Assembly: GCA_012510935.1 (NCBI GenBank)
Contig: JAAZHB010000196.1
Coordinates: 1 to 10,982 of the forward strand
Direction of reading: 5' to 3'
DNA: 10,982 nt
DNA from: Clostridiales bacterium
Lineage (GTDB): Bacteria; Bacillota_A; Clostridia; Peptostreptococcales; Anaerovoracaceae
Shown here one piece after another: positions 1 to 6,884 of this stretch. Position numbers and translations under genes: made by a program. Every line of letters begins with the position of its first letter. Position 1 is the first letter of the stretch. Under the pieces are notes generated by a model. That model saw only the letters and a list, made by a program, of their open reading frames with translations. It had not been told where the DNA came from and ran no database searches.

Positions 1-9
1 AAATTAATA

Positions 10-14
10 AGGAG
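10..14 (+). promoter_or_regulatory. Shine-Dalgarno site of thrS
   Basis: AGGAG lies in an AAGGAGAG context, 7 nt before the ATG at 22, which is ideal spacing. It matters because the reading frame stays open from base 1 to this ATG, so an upstream start cannot be excluded from the frame alone. The strong site is the main reason to accept ATG 22 and hence a protein lacking the usual N-terminal TGS domain. Confidence 0.8.
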
Positions 15-21
15 AGAGTAT

Positions 22-1767
22 ATGAGCAAAGAAAAGATTGACTTCAACAATGAAGAAGTGAGAGATAGATTTAGACATACCTCATCTCATATTCTAGCTC
101 AGGCTATTAAGAGAATCTGGCCTGAGGCAAAACTTGCTATTGGTCCATCGATTAAAGATGGATTCTATTATGAGATAGATCTTGATTATAAGATTTCAGA
201 CCAGGACCTTCTTGTGATTCAGAAGGAAATGAAGAAGATTGTTAAGCAGAATTTCCCACTAGAAAGATTTGAGCTTTCTAGAGACGAAGCAATTAAGTTC
301 TGTGCTGATAAGGACGAAGACTATAAGGTTGAACTTATCAATGATCTTCCTGAAGATGCAATAATTTCTTTCTATAAGCAAGGGGAGTTTACTGACCTAT
401 GTGCAGGTCCACACGTTGAGACAACTGGCGTTGTAAAGGCATTTAAACTTACCAGTATAGCAGGAGCATATTGGCGAGGTGATTCAGATCGCAAGATGCT
501 TCAGAGAATATATGGAACTTCCTTCCCAACTCAAGAGGAATTGCAGGAATATCTTGATAGAATTGAAGAAGCAAAGAAGAGAGACCATAGAAAGATTGGT
601 AAAGAGATGGAACTCTTTATGTTCTCAGAAGCAGGTCCTGGATTTCCATTTTTCCTTCCAAATGGAATGGTAATCAGAAATGAATTGGAAGCTTTCTGGA
701 GACAGGAGCATAGGAAATATGGGTATGTTGAAGTAAAGACGCCGGTAATTCTAAATGAAGAATTATGGAGGACATCAGGTCACTGGGATCATTACAGAGA
801 TAATATGTACTTTACAAAGATTGATGGTGAAGATTATGCAATTAAACCAATGAATTGCCCAGGTTCAATTTTAATTTATAAGAATAAAATTTGGTCATAT
901 AGAGACTTGCCTGCAAGAATCGCTGAGATTGGACAAGTACATAGACATGAGTTATCGGGTGCACTACATGGGCTATTCAGAGTTAGAACTTTTTTCCAAG
1001 ATGATGCTCATATGTATATGACAATGGACCAGTTACAGGATGAACTTGTTGAAAGAGTAAAGTTTATTGATAGAATGTATAAGGTATTCGACTTTAAATA
1101 TCATATCGAGCTTTCAACTAGACCAGAAGATTCAATGGGCACTGACGAAGAATGGGAACAGTGTGAATCAGCTCTTGCAAAGGCAATGGAAGTGGTTGGC
1201 GTTCCGTATGTGATAAATGAAGGCGATGGTGCATTTTATGGTCCTAAGCTAGACTTCCATATTGAGGATTCACTTGGAAGAACATGGCAATGTGCAACAG
1301 TTCAATGCGATATTCAGATGCCTCAAAGGTTCGATATTTCATATATTGGTTCAGATGGCAACAAGCATAGACCTATTATGCTTCATTCAGTATCATATGG
1401 ATCAATTGAAAGAGTTATCGGAATTCTAATTGAGCATTTTGCTGGCAAATTCCCTCTATGGCTCGCACCAGTACAGGTTAAACTTCTCACTGTAACAGAA
1501 GCTAATTCTGAATATGCAAAAGAAGTTGCTGCTAAATGTGAGGCTGTAGGTCTTAGAGTTCAGGCTGATCTTAGAAATGAGAAAATAGGTTATAAGATTA
1601 GAGAAGCTCGTAATGCAAGAGATTCTTATATCTGTGTAATTGGTGACAAAGAAGCTGAAAGTAACACTCTTACAGTTAGATCCAATAAAGCCGGAGAACT
1701 TGGAGAAATGTCAGTTGAGAACTTTATCAGTAAACTTACAGAAGAAGTTGCATCAAAGTCTGTTTAG
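22..1767 (+). CDS. thrS: Threonyl-tRNA synthetase lacking the TGS domain
   Basis: This cytosolic class II aminoacyl-tRNA synthetase charges tRNA-Thr with threonine using ATP. The 581 residues begin directly in the editing (second additional) domain, with H19-xxx-H23 and C127-xxx-H131, the pattern used by bacterial ThrRS to hydrolyse Ser-tRNA-Thr. The catalytic core follows from about residue 200, with the zinc and threonine-binding triad C279 (in KPMNCPG), H330 (in QDDAH) and H455, motif 2 Arg at R322 and motif 3 Arg at R464. The anticodon-binding domain takes up about the last 100 residues. E. coli ThrRS is about 640 residues and has its editing histidines near 73 and 77, so about 54 residues, the size of the TGS domain, are absent. 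Some core positions are unusual (WQCATVQ rather than the usual CGT-Q, and HS rather than HR after the zinc-ligand His). It stands 29 nt upstream of pyrH and is probably co-transcribed. A T-box leader, if present, would lie outside the window. Confidence 0.96.
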   Translation: MSKEKIDFNNEEVRDRFRHTSSHILAQAIKRIWPEAKLAIGPSIKDGFYYEIDLDYKISDQDLLVIQKEMKKIVKQNFPLERFELSRDEAIKFCADKDEDYKVELINDLPEDAIISFYKQGEFTDLCAGPHVETTGVVKAFKLTSIAGAYWRGDSDRKMLQRIYGTSFPTQEELQEYLDRIEEAKKRDHRKIGKEMELFMFSEAGPGFPFFLPNGMVIRNELEAFWRQEHRKYGYVEVKTPVILNEELWRTSGHWDHYRDNMYFTKIDGEDYAIKPMNCPGSILIYKNKIWSYRDLPARIAEIGQVHRHELSGALHGLFRVRTFFQDDAHMYMTMDQLQDELVERVKFIDRMYKVFDFKYHIELSTRPEDSMGTDEEWEQCESALAKAMEVVGVPYVINEGDGAFYGPKLDFHIEDSLGRTWQCATVQCDIQMPQRFDISYIGSDGNKHRPIMLHSVSYGSIERVIGILIEHFAGKFPLWLAPVQVKLLTVTEANSEYAKEVAAKCEAVGLRVQADLRNEKIGYKIREARNARDSYICVIGDKEAESNTLTVRSNKAGELGEMSVENFISKLTEEVASKSV

Positions 1768-1796
1768 AATAGCAAGAGCGAAAGGAAACATTACCA

Positions 1797-2501
1797 ATGG
1801 CAATAAAGTACAAGAGAGTTTTAATTAAACTTAGCGGAGAAGCACTTGCTGGCGACGATAAATTTGGTGTAAACCCAGAGATGACCCTTAGGACTGCAAA
1901 GCAGATTAAGGAAATTGTAGATTCTGGTGTACAAGTAGGTATCGTAGTTGGTGGTGGTAATTTCTTTAGAGGAAGGACAGGCGAACATATTGATCGCCCA
2001 ACTGCTGACTACATGGGAATGCTGGCTACAGTTATGAACGCTTTGGCTTTCCAAGATTCACTTCTTTCAATAGGCTGTGAGGCGAAAGTTATGACAGCTA
2101 TAGAGATAAGAGATATGGCCGAGGGATATTCAAGAAGAAAAGCTCTTGATTATCTTAATGACGGAAAGGTTGTAATCTTTGGTGGTGGAACTGGTAGTCC
2201 ATTCTTTACCACCGATACAACAGCAGCTCTAAGAGCAGCAGAAATTGGAGCAGAGGTTTTACTTCTTGCAAAGAATGTAGATGGAGTATATTCAGCAGAT
2301 CCGAATGTCGATCCAAAGGCTGTCAAATATGATGAGTTAGATTATATGGATATAATAGAGAAAGATCTAAAAGTTATGGACTTGACTGCGGCAACACTCT
2401 GTAAAGATACAGAGACAAAAATATATGTTTTCGCATTAGCAGAAGAAGGTAACTTAATGAGAGTTATAAGCGGAGAGAATGTAGGAACACTCATTCAATA
2501 A
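1797..2501 (+). CDS. pyrH: Uridylate kinase (UMP kinase)
   Basis: UMP kinase phosphorylates UMP to UDP with ATP in the cytosol, the committed step towards UTP and CTP, and belongs to the amino acid kinase superfamily. The 234 residues (E. coli 241) show the N-terminal KLSGEAL phosphate-binding segment (11-17), the glycine-rich GGGNFFRG loop (52-59), the UMP-binding region around D71-YMGMLA, the [16 protein letters not shown] segment (128-143), the [11 protein letters not shown] nucleotide-binding stretch and a C-terminal MDLTAATLC motif. AGGA at 1783-1786 lies 10 nt before the ATG. The enzyme family is hexameric and commonly feedback-inhibited by UTP, though nothing in the sequence shows this directly. 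Its position immediately before frr is one of the most conserved gene pairs in bacteria. Nothing looks abnormal. Confidence 0.98.
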   Translation: MAIKYKRVLIKLSGEALAGDDKFGVNPEMTLRTAKQIKEIVDSGVQVGIVVGGGNFFRGRTGEHIDRPTADYMGMLATVMNALAFQDSLLSIGCEAKVMTAIEIRDMAEGYSRRKALDYLNDGKVVIFGGGTGSPFFTTDTTAALRAAEIGAEVLLLAKNVDGVYSADPNVDPKAVKYDELDYMDIIEKDLKVMDLTAATLCKDTETKIYVFALAEEGNLMRVISGENVGTLIQ

Positions 2502-2528
2502 AGAATTATTTTACAAAAGGAGATTATT

Positions 2529-3077
2529 ATGCATAAGAAGAACCTCGAAGAAAAGATTCAGGCATCATATGAGAATCTTAAGGAGAATCTGAACACAATA
2601 AGAGCTGGAAGAGCTAATCCTGCACTTCTAGATAAAGTTATGGTTGAATACTACGGTACTCCTACACCACTTAAAGCGCTTGCAAATATTTCAGTACCTG
2701 AACCAAGAACATTAAAGGTTCAACCATTTGATGCAAGCTGCATTAAGGATATTGAGCATGGAATTAACACTGCTGATATTGGAATTAATCCATCAAATGA
2801 TGGAAAGGTAATTATTCTTGCAATTCCACAATTGACAGAGGAAAGACGTAAAGAACTCAAGAAAGATGTTAAGAAATATGGCGAAGAGACAAAGATTGCC
2901 ATTCGTAACCTCAGAAGAAATGTCAATGAACAGTTGAAAAAGCAGGAGAAAGATGGAGAGATGACTGAGGATGACATGAAGAGAGCTCTAGACGATACTC
3001 AGAAGATTATCGACAATGCTATTTCGCATGTTGATGAAATTATTGAGGATAAGAATAAAGAACTTAGCGAAGTTTAA
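2529..3077 (+). CDS. frr: Ribosome recycling factor
   Basis: RRF works with EF-G to split the post-termination ribosome so that it can be reused. The 182 residues match the usual length of about 185. The protein has the two-domain layout: a long helix at the N-terminus with the NTIRAGRANP segment, a compact middle domain (about 30-105) containing INPSNDGKVI and the IPQLTEERRKEL stretch, and C-terminal long helices with the conserved NLRRN arginines and a charged Lys/Glu-rich end. A strong AAAAGGAG (2515-2522) sits 6 nt before the ATG. It follows pyrH by 27 nt. A 75-nt gap with a stem-loop separates it from uppS, the widest gap in the cluster. Confidence 0.98.
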   Translation: MHKKNLEEKIQASYENLKENLNTIRAGRANPALLDKVMVEYYGTPTPLKALANISVPEPRTLKVQPFDASCIKDIEHGINTADIGINPSNDGKVIILAIPQLTEERRKELKKDVKKYGEETKIAIRNLRRNVNEQLKKQEKDGEMTEDDMKRALDDTQKIIDNAISHVDEIIEDKNKELSEV

Positions 3078-3104
3078 ATTAGTTGTCAAATAATAAGTTA
3101 TAGT

Positions 3105-3130
3105 GCAACGTGGTTTCGGCCACGTTTTGC
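3105..3130 (+). terminator. Stem-loop between frr and uppS, weak terminator or attenuator candidate
   Basis: A perfect 7-bp stem AACGTGG / CCACGTT (3107-3113 with 3120-3126) closes a TTTCGG hexaloop. After a 2-nt TT bulge on the 3' side, two more pairs (GC at 3105-3106 with GC at 3129-3130) can form. The downstream strand runs TTTTGCTATATTTATG, so it is U-rich but broken by GC, which makes a fully efficient rho-independent terminator doubtful. Partial termination, transcript processing or 3'-end stabilisation of the thrS-pyrH-frr message are all possible. It is the only clear hairpin I found between genes here. Confidence 0.5.
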
Positions 3131-3152
3131 TATATTTATGTAAGGAGAAATC

Positions 3153-3896
3153 ATGGCTGATACAAGCAATTTACCTGCACATGTGGGAATAATAATGGAC
3201 GGCAATGGAAGATGGGCTAAAGCTCATTTTGTACCAAGAGTTGTCGGTCATAATGCTGGCATGGAATCTATGAAGAAGATTGTTATTGCAACATCTGACT
3301 TAGGAATTAAGAACTTAACAGTTTATGCTTTTTCGACAGAGAACTGGAAACGAAGCACTGAAGAAGTTACAGGCATATTTAATCTTATTGTTAAATATGT
3401 CAATTCTGAATTAAAAGAATTGAATGATAATAACGTCCATATTAATATTTTTGGTCAATATTATATGCTTCCACAAGCTTCAATAGATGCAATCGACAGG
3501 ATGCTTGAATCCACTGCAGCTAACGACGGTCTCAACTTTAACATTGCTCTGAATTATGGAGGCAGGGATGAGATTGTTCGTGCAGTAAATGAACTTTTTG
3601 TTGAAAGACAAGAGCTAGCATTGAATGGTACTATTGAAGATGTTACCGAAGCTGATATAAGTAGATATTTATATACTGGATTGAAGCACTATGACATCCC
3701 AGATCCTGATTTAATAATTAGAACAAGCGGGGAAGAACGAATATCTAATTTTCTTGTATGGCAATCTGCCTATAGTGAATTAATGTTTACTGATACACTT
3801 TGGCCGGACTTTGCTCCTGCAGAGTATAAAGAAATGATTAATAAATACACTCTTCGCAAGCGACGTTTCGGAGGAAGAGAGAAGGAAGACAAGTAA
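3153..3896 (+). CDS. uppS: Undecaprenyl diphosphate synthase (cis-prenyltransferase)
   Basis: UppS condenses isopentenyl diphosphate units in cis onto farnesyl diphosphate to make the C55 lipid carrier used for peptidoglycan and wall polymers. The 247-residue protein has the family hallmarks: MDGNGRWA with catalytic D16 and R20, H33 in GHNAG, YAFSTENWKR (58-67), ALNYGGRDEI, and the diphosphate-binding RTSGEERISNF segment with R190, R196 and S198, followed by WPDF. The loop reads FGQYYMLP rather than the common IGD-type sequence, but that loop varies in the family. AAGGAG (3142-3147) lies 5 nt before the ATG. The stop codon overlaps the cdsA start by one base (TAATG), suggesting translational coupling. 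The same cluster carries dxr and ispG, which supply its isoprenoid precursors. Confidence 0.97.
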   Translation: MADTSNLPAHVGIIMDGNGRWAKAHFVPRVVGHNAGMESMKKIVIATSDLGIKNLTVYAFSTENWKRSTEEVTGIFNLIVKYVNSELKELNDNNVHINIFGQYYMLPQASIDAIDRMLESTAANDGLNFNIALNYGGRDEIVRAVNELFVERQELALNGTIEDVTEADISRYLYTGLKHYDIPDPDLIIRTSGEERISNFLVWQSAYSELMFTDTLWPDFAPAEYKEMINKYTLRKRRFGGREKEDK

Positions 3897-4678
3897 TGAA
3901 GACGAGAGTTATATCAGGCCTTGTAATGGCACCAATTGTAATAGCTATCCTTTATTTTGGAGGATTGCCTCTTGCCGCTTTGACTGCAATTATCTGTTAT
4001 GTAGGAATTACAGAATTTTTTAATGGCTGGGAAGCTATGGGAATACACCCTAGCAAGAATCTAGCCTATGTTCTTATTACTATTTTATTTGTAGCACACT
4101 TTATTGTTGGAGATAAACCATACTATTTAATGGCATGGCTAATTGTTGCAATAGTATCTGGAATGATGGTTGGCTGGGATATTGAGAAAAGAGGACCATA
4201 TGACGCGATGGCTACTGTTTTGGGTCTAGTATATGTTGTATTCTTCTCATTCCACCTAATCTTGATAGATAAGACTGAATATAGTTATTTTGTATGGCTA
4301 GTTATCATCGCTTCATTTGGCTCAGACATAATGGCATACTTCACAGGATATTTGTTTGGAAAGCATAAGTTGTGTCCACATCTTAGCCCTAAGAAAACTA
4401 TCGAAGGTGCAGTTGGAGGCGTAATTGGAGCGGCATTATTCTGTGGACTATTTGGATATGTTTTCGAACCAGCTGTTTTGATTGATTGCATTATTATTGG
4501 ATTTTTCGGCGGAGCTTTTTCTCAAGCAGGAGATCTTACAGCATCTGCTTTTAAGAGAAAGATGGGCGTAAAGGATTATGGACACTTGATACCGGGACAT
4601 GGTGGAATTCTAGATAGATTCGACAGTGTAATTTTTGTTGCACCACTAGTATTTTACTATATAGCATTGTTTATGTAG
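3896..4678 (+). CDS. cdsA: Phosphatidate cytidylyltransferase (CDP-diacylglycerol synthase)
   Basis: CdsA is an integral membrane enzyme that converts phosphatidic acid and CTP to CDP-diacylglycerol, the precursor of phosphatidylglycerol and other bacterial phospholipids. The 260-residue product is strongly hydrophobic, with about seven or eight probable membrane segments beginning with VISGLVMAPIVIAILYFGG near the N-terminus. The C-terminal family signature is fully present: S217-A-F-K-R, then K226-D227, then H235-G-G-I-L-D240-R-F-D243, whose acidic residues coordinate metal and substrate. The ATG overlaps the uppS stop by one base, and AAGGA at 3882-3886 inside uppS is the ribosome binding site. 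Pairing with uppS is standard. No anomaly is seen. Confidence 0.97.
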   Translation: MKTRVISGLVMAPIVIAILYFGGLPLAALTAIICYVGITEFFNGWEAMGIHPSKNLAYVLITILFVAHFIVGDKPYYLMAWLIVAIVSGMMVGWDIEKRGPYDAMATVLGLVYVVFFSFHLILIDKTEYSYFVWLVIIASFGSDIMAYFTGYLFGKHKLCPHLSPKKTIEGAVGGVIGAALFCGLFGYVFEPAVLIDCIIIGFFGGAFSQAGDLTASAFKRKMGVKDYGHLIPGHGGILDRFDSVIFVAPLVFYYIALFM

Positions 4679-4700
4679 GACTAATAGGTAAGGCATATAT

Positions 4701-5849
4701 ATGATTAAAAGAGTAATAATACTTGGAAGTACAGGTTCTATTGGAATGCAAACTTTGGATATCATTAGGGATAATCCAGATAAGTTTTGTGTTGCAGGAC
4801 TAACTTGTCATAGCAATATTGATACACTAATTGAACAGATTCAAGAGTTTCATCCAAGTGCAGTAAGCGTTGGAAGTGATAAGGATGCTTCTAGAATTAA
4901 GTCTTTGTATAAGGATATTGAGGTGTTTTCCGGAGAGAACGGGCTATGTGATATTTGTGAAGTAGATTCAGATATCATTTTGAATTCGCTTCTTGGAATT
5001 AGTGGTTTGGCTCCAACTTGCGCAGCAATTAAACAGGGCAGAGATATTGCTTTTGCAAATAAGGAGACACTTGTTGCTGGAGGTTCATTTGTTACCAATC
5101 TTTGTTTAGAGCATAATGTTAAATTGCTACCTGTAGATAGCGAACATAGCGCAATTTTCCAATGCTTGATGGGAAATAAGCAACAAACTATTAAAAGAAT
5201 ACTTTTGACTGCATCAGGTGGACCTTTCAGAGGATATTCTTTAAAAGAACTAGAGAATGTTACATTGGAACAAACTCTTAAGCATCCGAAATGGACGATG
5301 GGTAGAAAGATAACTGTTGATTCTGCAACATTAATGAATAAGGGACTTGAAGTAATCGAAGCAAAATGGCTTTTTGATGTGCCGGCAAATAAGATTGATG
5401 TCCATGTACATCCTCAAAGTATTGTTCATTCTATGGTTGAATTCGAGGATTCATCTGTTATGGCACAGCTTGGCAATCCTGATATGAGAATTCCAATTGG
5501 ATTAGCACTTAATTATCCTAATAGATTACCATATAAGGGAGAATCCCTTGATTTCTTTACGCAGGCAAGCGACTTGCATTTTGAGAAGCCTGACATGAAT
5601 ACATTTAAGTGTTTGGCTTATGCATATGATGCTTTAAGACTTGGTGGGAGTTATCCTATAGCTTTAAATGGAGCAAATGAAGAGTTAGTTGCTATGTATC
5701 TTAATCGAAAAATTAGTTTTTTGGATATTCAGAATACTATCGGTGAGGTTCTTGATAAGCACAATAGCATTGAACCTACTTCAGTCGAAGAAATCCTTGC
5801 TGTAGATAGAGAATCTAGGTTAATGGCAAGAAGAATAATAGGAGAGTAA
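4701..5849 (+). CDS. dxr: 1-deoxy-D-xylulose 5-phosphate reductoisomerase
   Basis: Dxr (IspC) catalyses the NADPH-dependent rearrangement and reduction of DXP to 2-C-methyl-D-erythritol 4-phosphate, the committed step of the non-mevalonate isoprenoid pathway. The 382 residues match the family length. The N-terminal Rossmann fold has LGSTGSIG (8-15). NSLLGISGLAPT and FANKETLVAGG mark the cofactor and substrate cleft. The metal ligands are D146 and E148 (in PVDSEHSA) and E217 (in NKGLEVIEA), and HPKWTMG plus VHPQSIVHSM are the substrate-binding segments. A C-terminal helical domain completes it. A TAAGG ribosome binding site (4689-4693) precedes the ATG. It is the target of fosmidomycin in other bacteria. 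Together with ispG downstream it shows that this organism uses the MEP route. Confidence 0.98.
   Translation: MIKRVIILGSTGSIGMQTLDIIRDNPDKFCVAGLTCHSNIDTLIEQIQEFHPSAVSVGSDKDASRIKSLYKDIEVFSGENGLCDICEVDSDIILNSLLGISGLAPTCAAIKQGRDIAFANKETLVAGGSFVTNLCLEHNVKLLPVDSEHSAIFQCLMGNKQQTIKRILLTASGGPFRGYSLKELENVTLEQTLKHPKWTMGRKITVDSATLMNKGLEVIEAKWLFDVPANKIDVHVHPQSIVHSMVEFEDSSVMAQLGNPDMRIPIGLALNYPNRLPYKGESLDFFTQASDLHFEKPDMNTFKCLAYAYDALRLGGSYPIALNGANEELVAMYLNRKISFLDIQNTIGEVLDKHNSIEPTSVEEILAVDRESRLMARRIIGE
5840..5844 (+). promoter_or_regulatory. Shine-Dalgarno candidate for rseP with a long spacer
   Basis: AGGAG inside the last codons of dxr is the only purine-rich match before the rseP ATG at 5860, but the spacer is 15 nt rather than 5-10. 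The rseP frame has stops at 5836-5841 (TAA TAG) and no ATG, GTG or TTG between them and 5860, so no earlier start exists. Later in-frame starts (TTG 5875, ATG 5887) would cut into the first membrane helix. ATG 5860 therefore stands, perhaps with reduced or dxr-coupled initiation. Confidence 0.45.
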
Positions 5850-5859
5850 ATTTACATAC

Positions 5860-6864
5860 ATGATAACAGCTTTATTGTTTATTCTAATGATGATGGTTAT
5901 TATAATTCCGCATGAATTTGGCCATTTCATTATTGCAAAAATGTGCAAGGTACAAGTCAACGAGTTCTCGGTTGGCGTTGGACCTAGACTTTTTTTCTTT
6001 AAAAGGGGGGAGACCGAATATTCCCTTAGATTAATTCCTTTTGGCGGATTTTGCGCAATGGAAGGCGAGGATGATAAGACTGAGAATCCTAGAGCTTTCA
6101 ATAACAAAAAACCATCTGAGAAAATAGCTATTCTAATCGCGGGAAGTACTATGAATGTCGTTGTTGCGATTCTTTGCATTACTATTGCACTAATGATAAG
6201 TGGAGTTCCATCTAAGACGATTAAGACGGTTGTCGAGAATTCCCCAGCTGCTGAAGCTGGTTTTCAAGTTGGAGATGAGGTTGTCTCTGTTAATGATAAG
6301 AAACTTGAGAAATGGACGGACTTTACTGGCACTATTTCATCATATAATAATGATGGAAAGTTAGAGATTGGTATTGAGAGAGATGGCAAAGCTAGAACTA
6401 TCTTTGTTGAACCTCAATATAGTGAGACAGATGAAAGATATGTTATAGGAATTGTGTCTGAGTCTACGAGGAATCCTTATGTCTGCATGTCATATGGCCT
6501 TGATAGAACGCTTGAGTTGAATAAAGCAATCCTCCAATCGTTTGTTATGCTAGTCAAAGGTGATGTTGGTGTAAAAGATATTTCTGGCCCAGTTGGTATG
6601 GTGAAGATTGTTGATGATGCTAGAAGCTACGGAGTTGAAACAGTACTTACAATATTTGGACTTATTAGTTTGAATTTGGCAGTATTTAACATGTTTCCGA
6701 TTCCAGGACTTGATGGCGGCAGGATTTTCTTTGTTCTCTTAAGAATGATAACTGGTGATTCAATAACAGATAGTGTGGAAGGAATAATTCACATGGTTGG
6801 TATTTTTCTGCTATTTGGATTGATGATAGTGGTGACATTTAATGATGTTTTCAAATTGTTTTAG
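5860..6864 (+). CDS. rseP: RseP/RasP-type site-2 intramembrane zinc metalloprotease
   Basis: This is a polytopic membrane protease of the M50 family that cuts trimmed membrane proteins inside the bilayer. Known substrates in relatives are anti-sigma factors such as RsiW and signal-peptide remnants; the substrate here is unknown. The 334 residues show HEFGH (18-22) in the first membrane helix, a membrane-associated beta-loop region with RLIPFGGFCAMEGED, a second helix around 86-107, one PDZ domain (about 110-185, with SPAAEAGFQVGDEVVSVN), and the third-ligand motif N277-xx-P280-x-P282-x-L-D285-G in a later helix, followed by a final helix. With a single PDZ it is shorter than B. subtilis RasP (about 420) and E. 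coli RseP (450, two PDZ), but this compact form is usual in Clostridia as far as I recall. It starts 10 nt after dxr and is separated from ispG by 20 nt. Confidence 0.95.
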   Translation: MITALLFILMMMVIIIPHEFGHFIIAKMCKVQVNEFSVGVGPRLFFFKRGETEYSLRLIPFGGFCAMEGEDDKTENPRAFNNKKPSEKIAILIAGSTMNVVVAILCITIALMISGVPSKTIKTVVENSPAAEAGFQVGDEVVSVNDKKLEKWTDFTGTISSYNNDGKLEIGIERDGKARTIFVEPQYSETDERYVIGIVSESTRNPYVCMSYGLDRTLELNKAILQSFVMLVKGDVGVKDISGPVGMVKIVDDARSYGVETVLTIFGLISLNLAVFNMFPIPGLDGGRIFFVLLRMITGDSITDSVEGIIHMVGIFLLFGLMIVVTFNDVFKLF

Positions 6865-6884
6865 GAATAAATGAAGGTGGTATC

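Noticed and set aside
1821..2054. Overlapping open frames inside thrS, pyrH, frr, cdsA, dxr and rseP
   Set aside because: They are alternative-frame shadows of well-supported genes, with no motifs and no independent start signals.
3083..3104. Possible promoter before uppS (TTGTCA at 3083 and TATAGT at 3099)
   Set aside because: The spacing between the two hexamers is only 10 nt, and no -10-like hexamer occurs about 17 nt after TTGTCA. TATATT at 3131 has no matching -35 because that position falls in the hairpin stem.
3426..3476. UppS loop FGQYYMLP lacking the Asp of the IGD-type sequence
   Set aside because: This loop is variable in cis-prenyltransferases (Micrococcus luteus UppS also lacks the Asp there, as I recall), and all catalytic and diphosphate-binding residues are present.
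5860..6864. RseP seemed truncated compared with B. subtilis RasP
   Set aside because: All catalytic motifs and a complete PDZ domain are present in order, and compact proteins of about 330-345 residues are normal in Clostridia.
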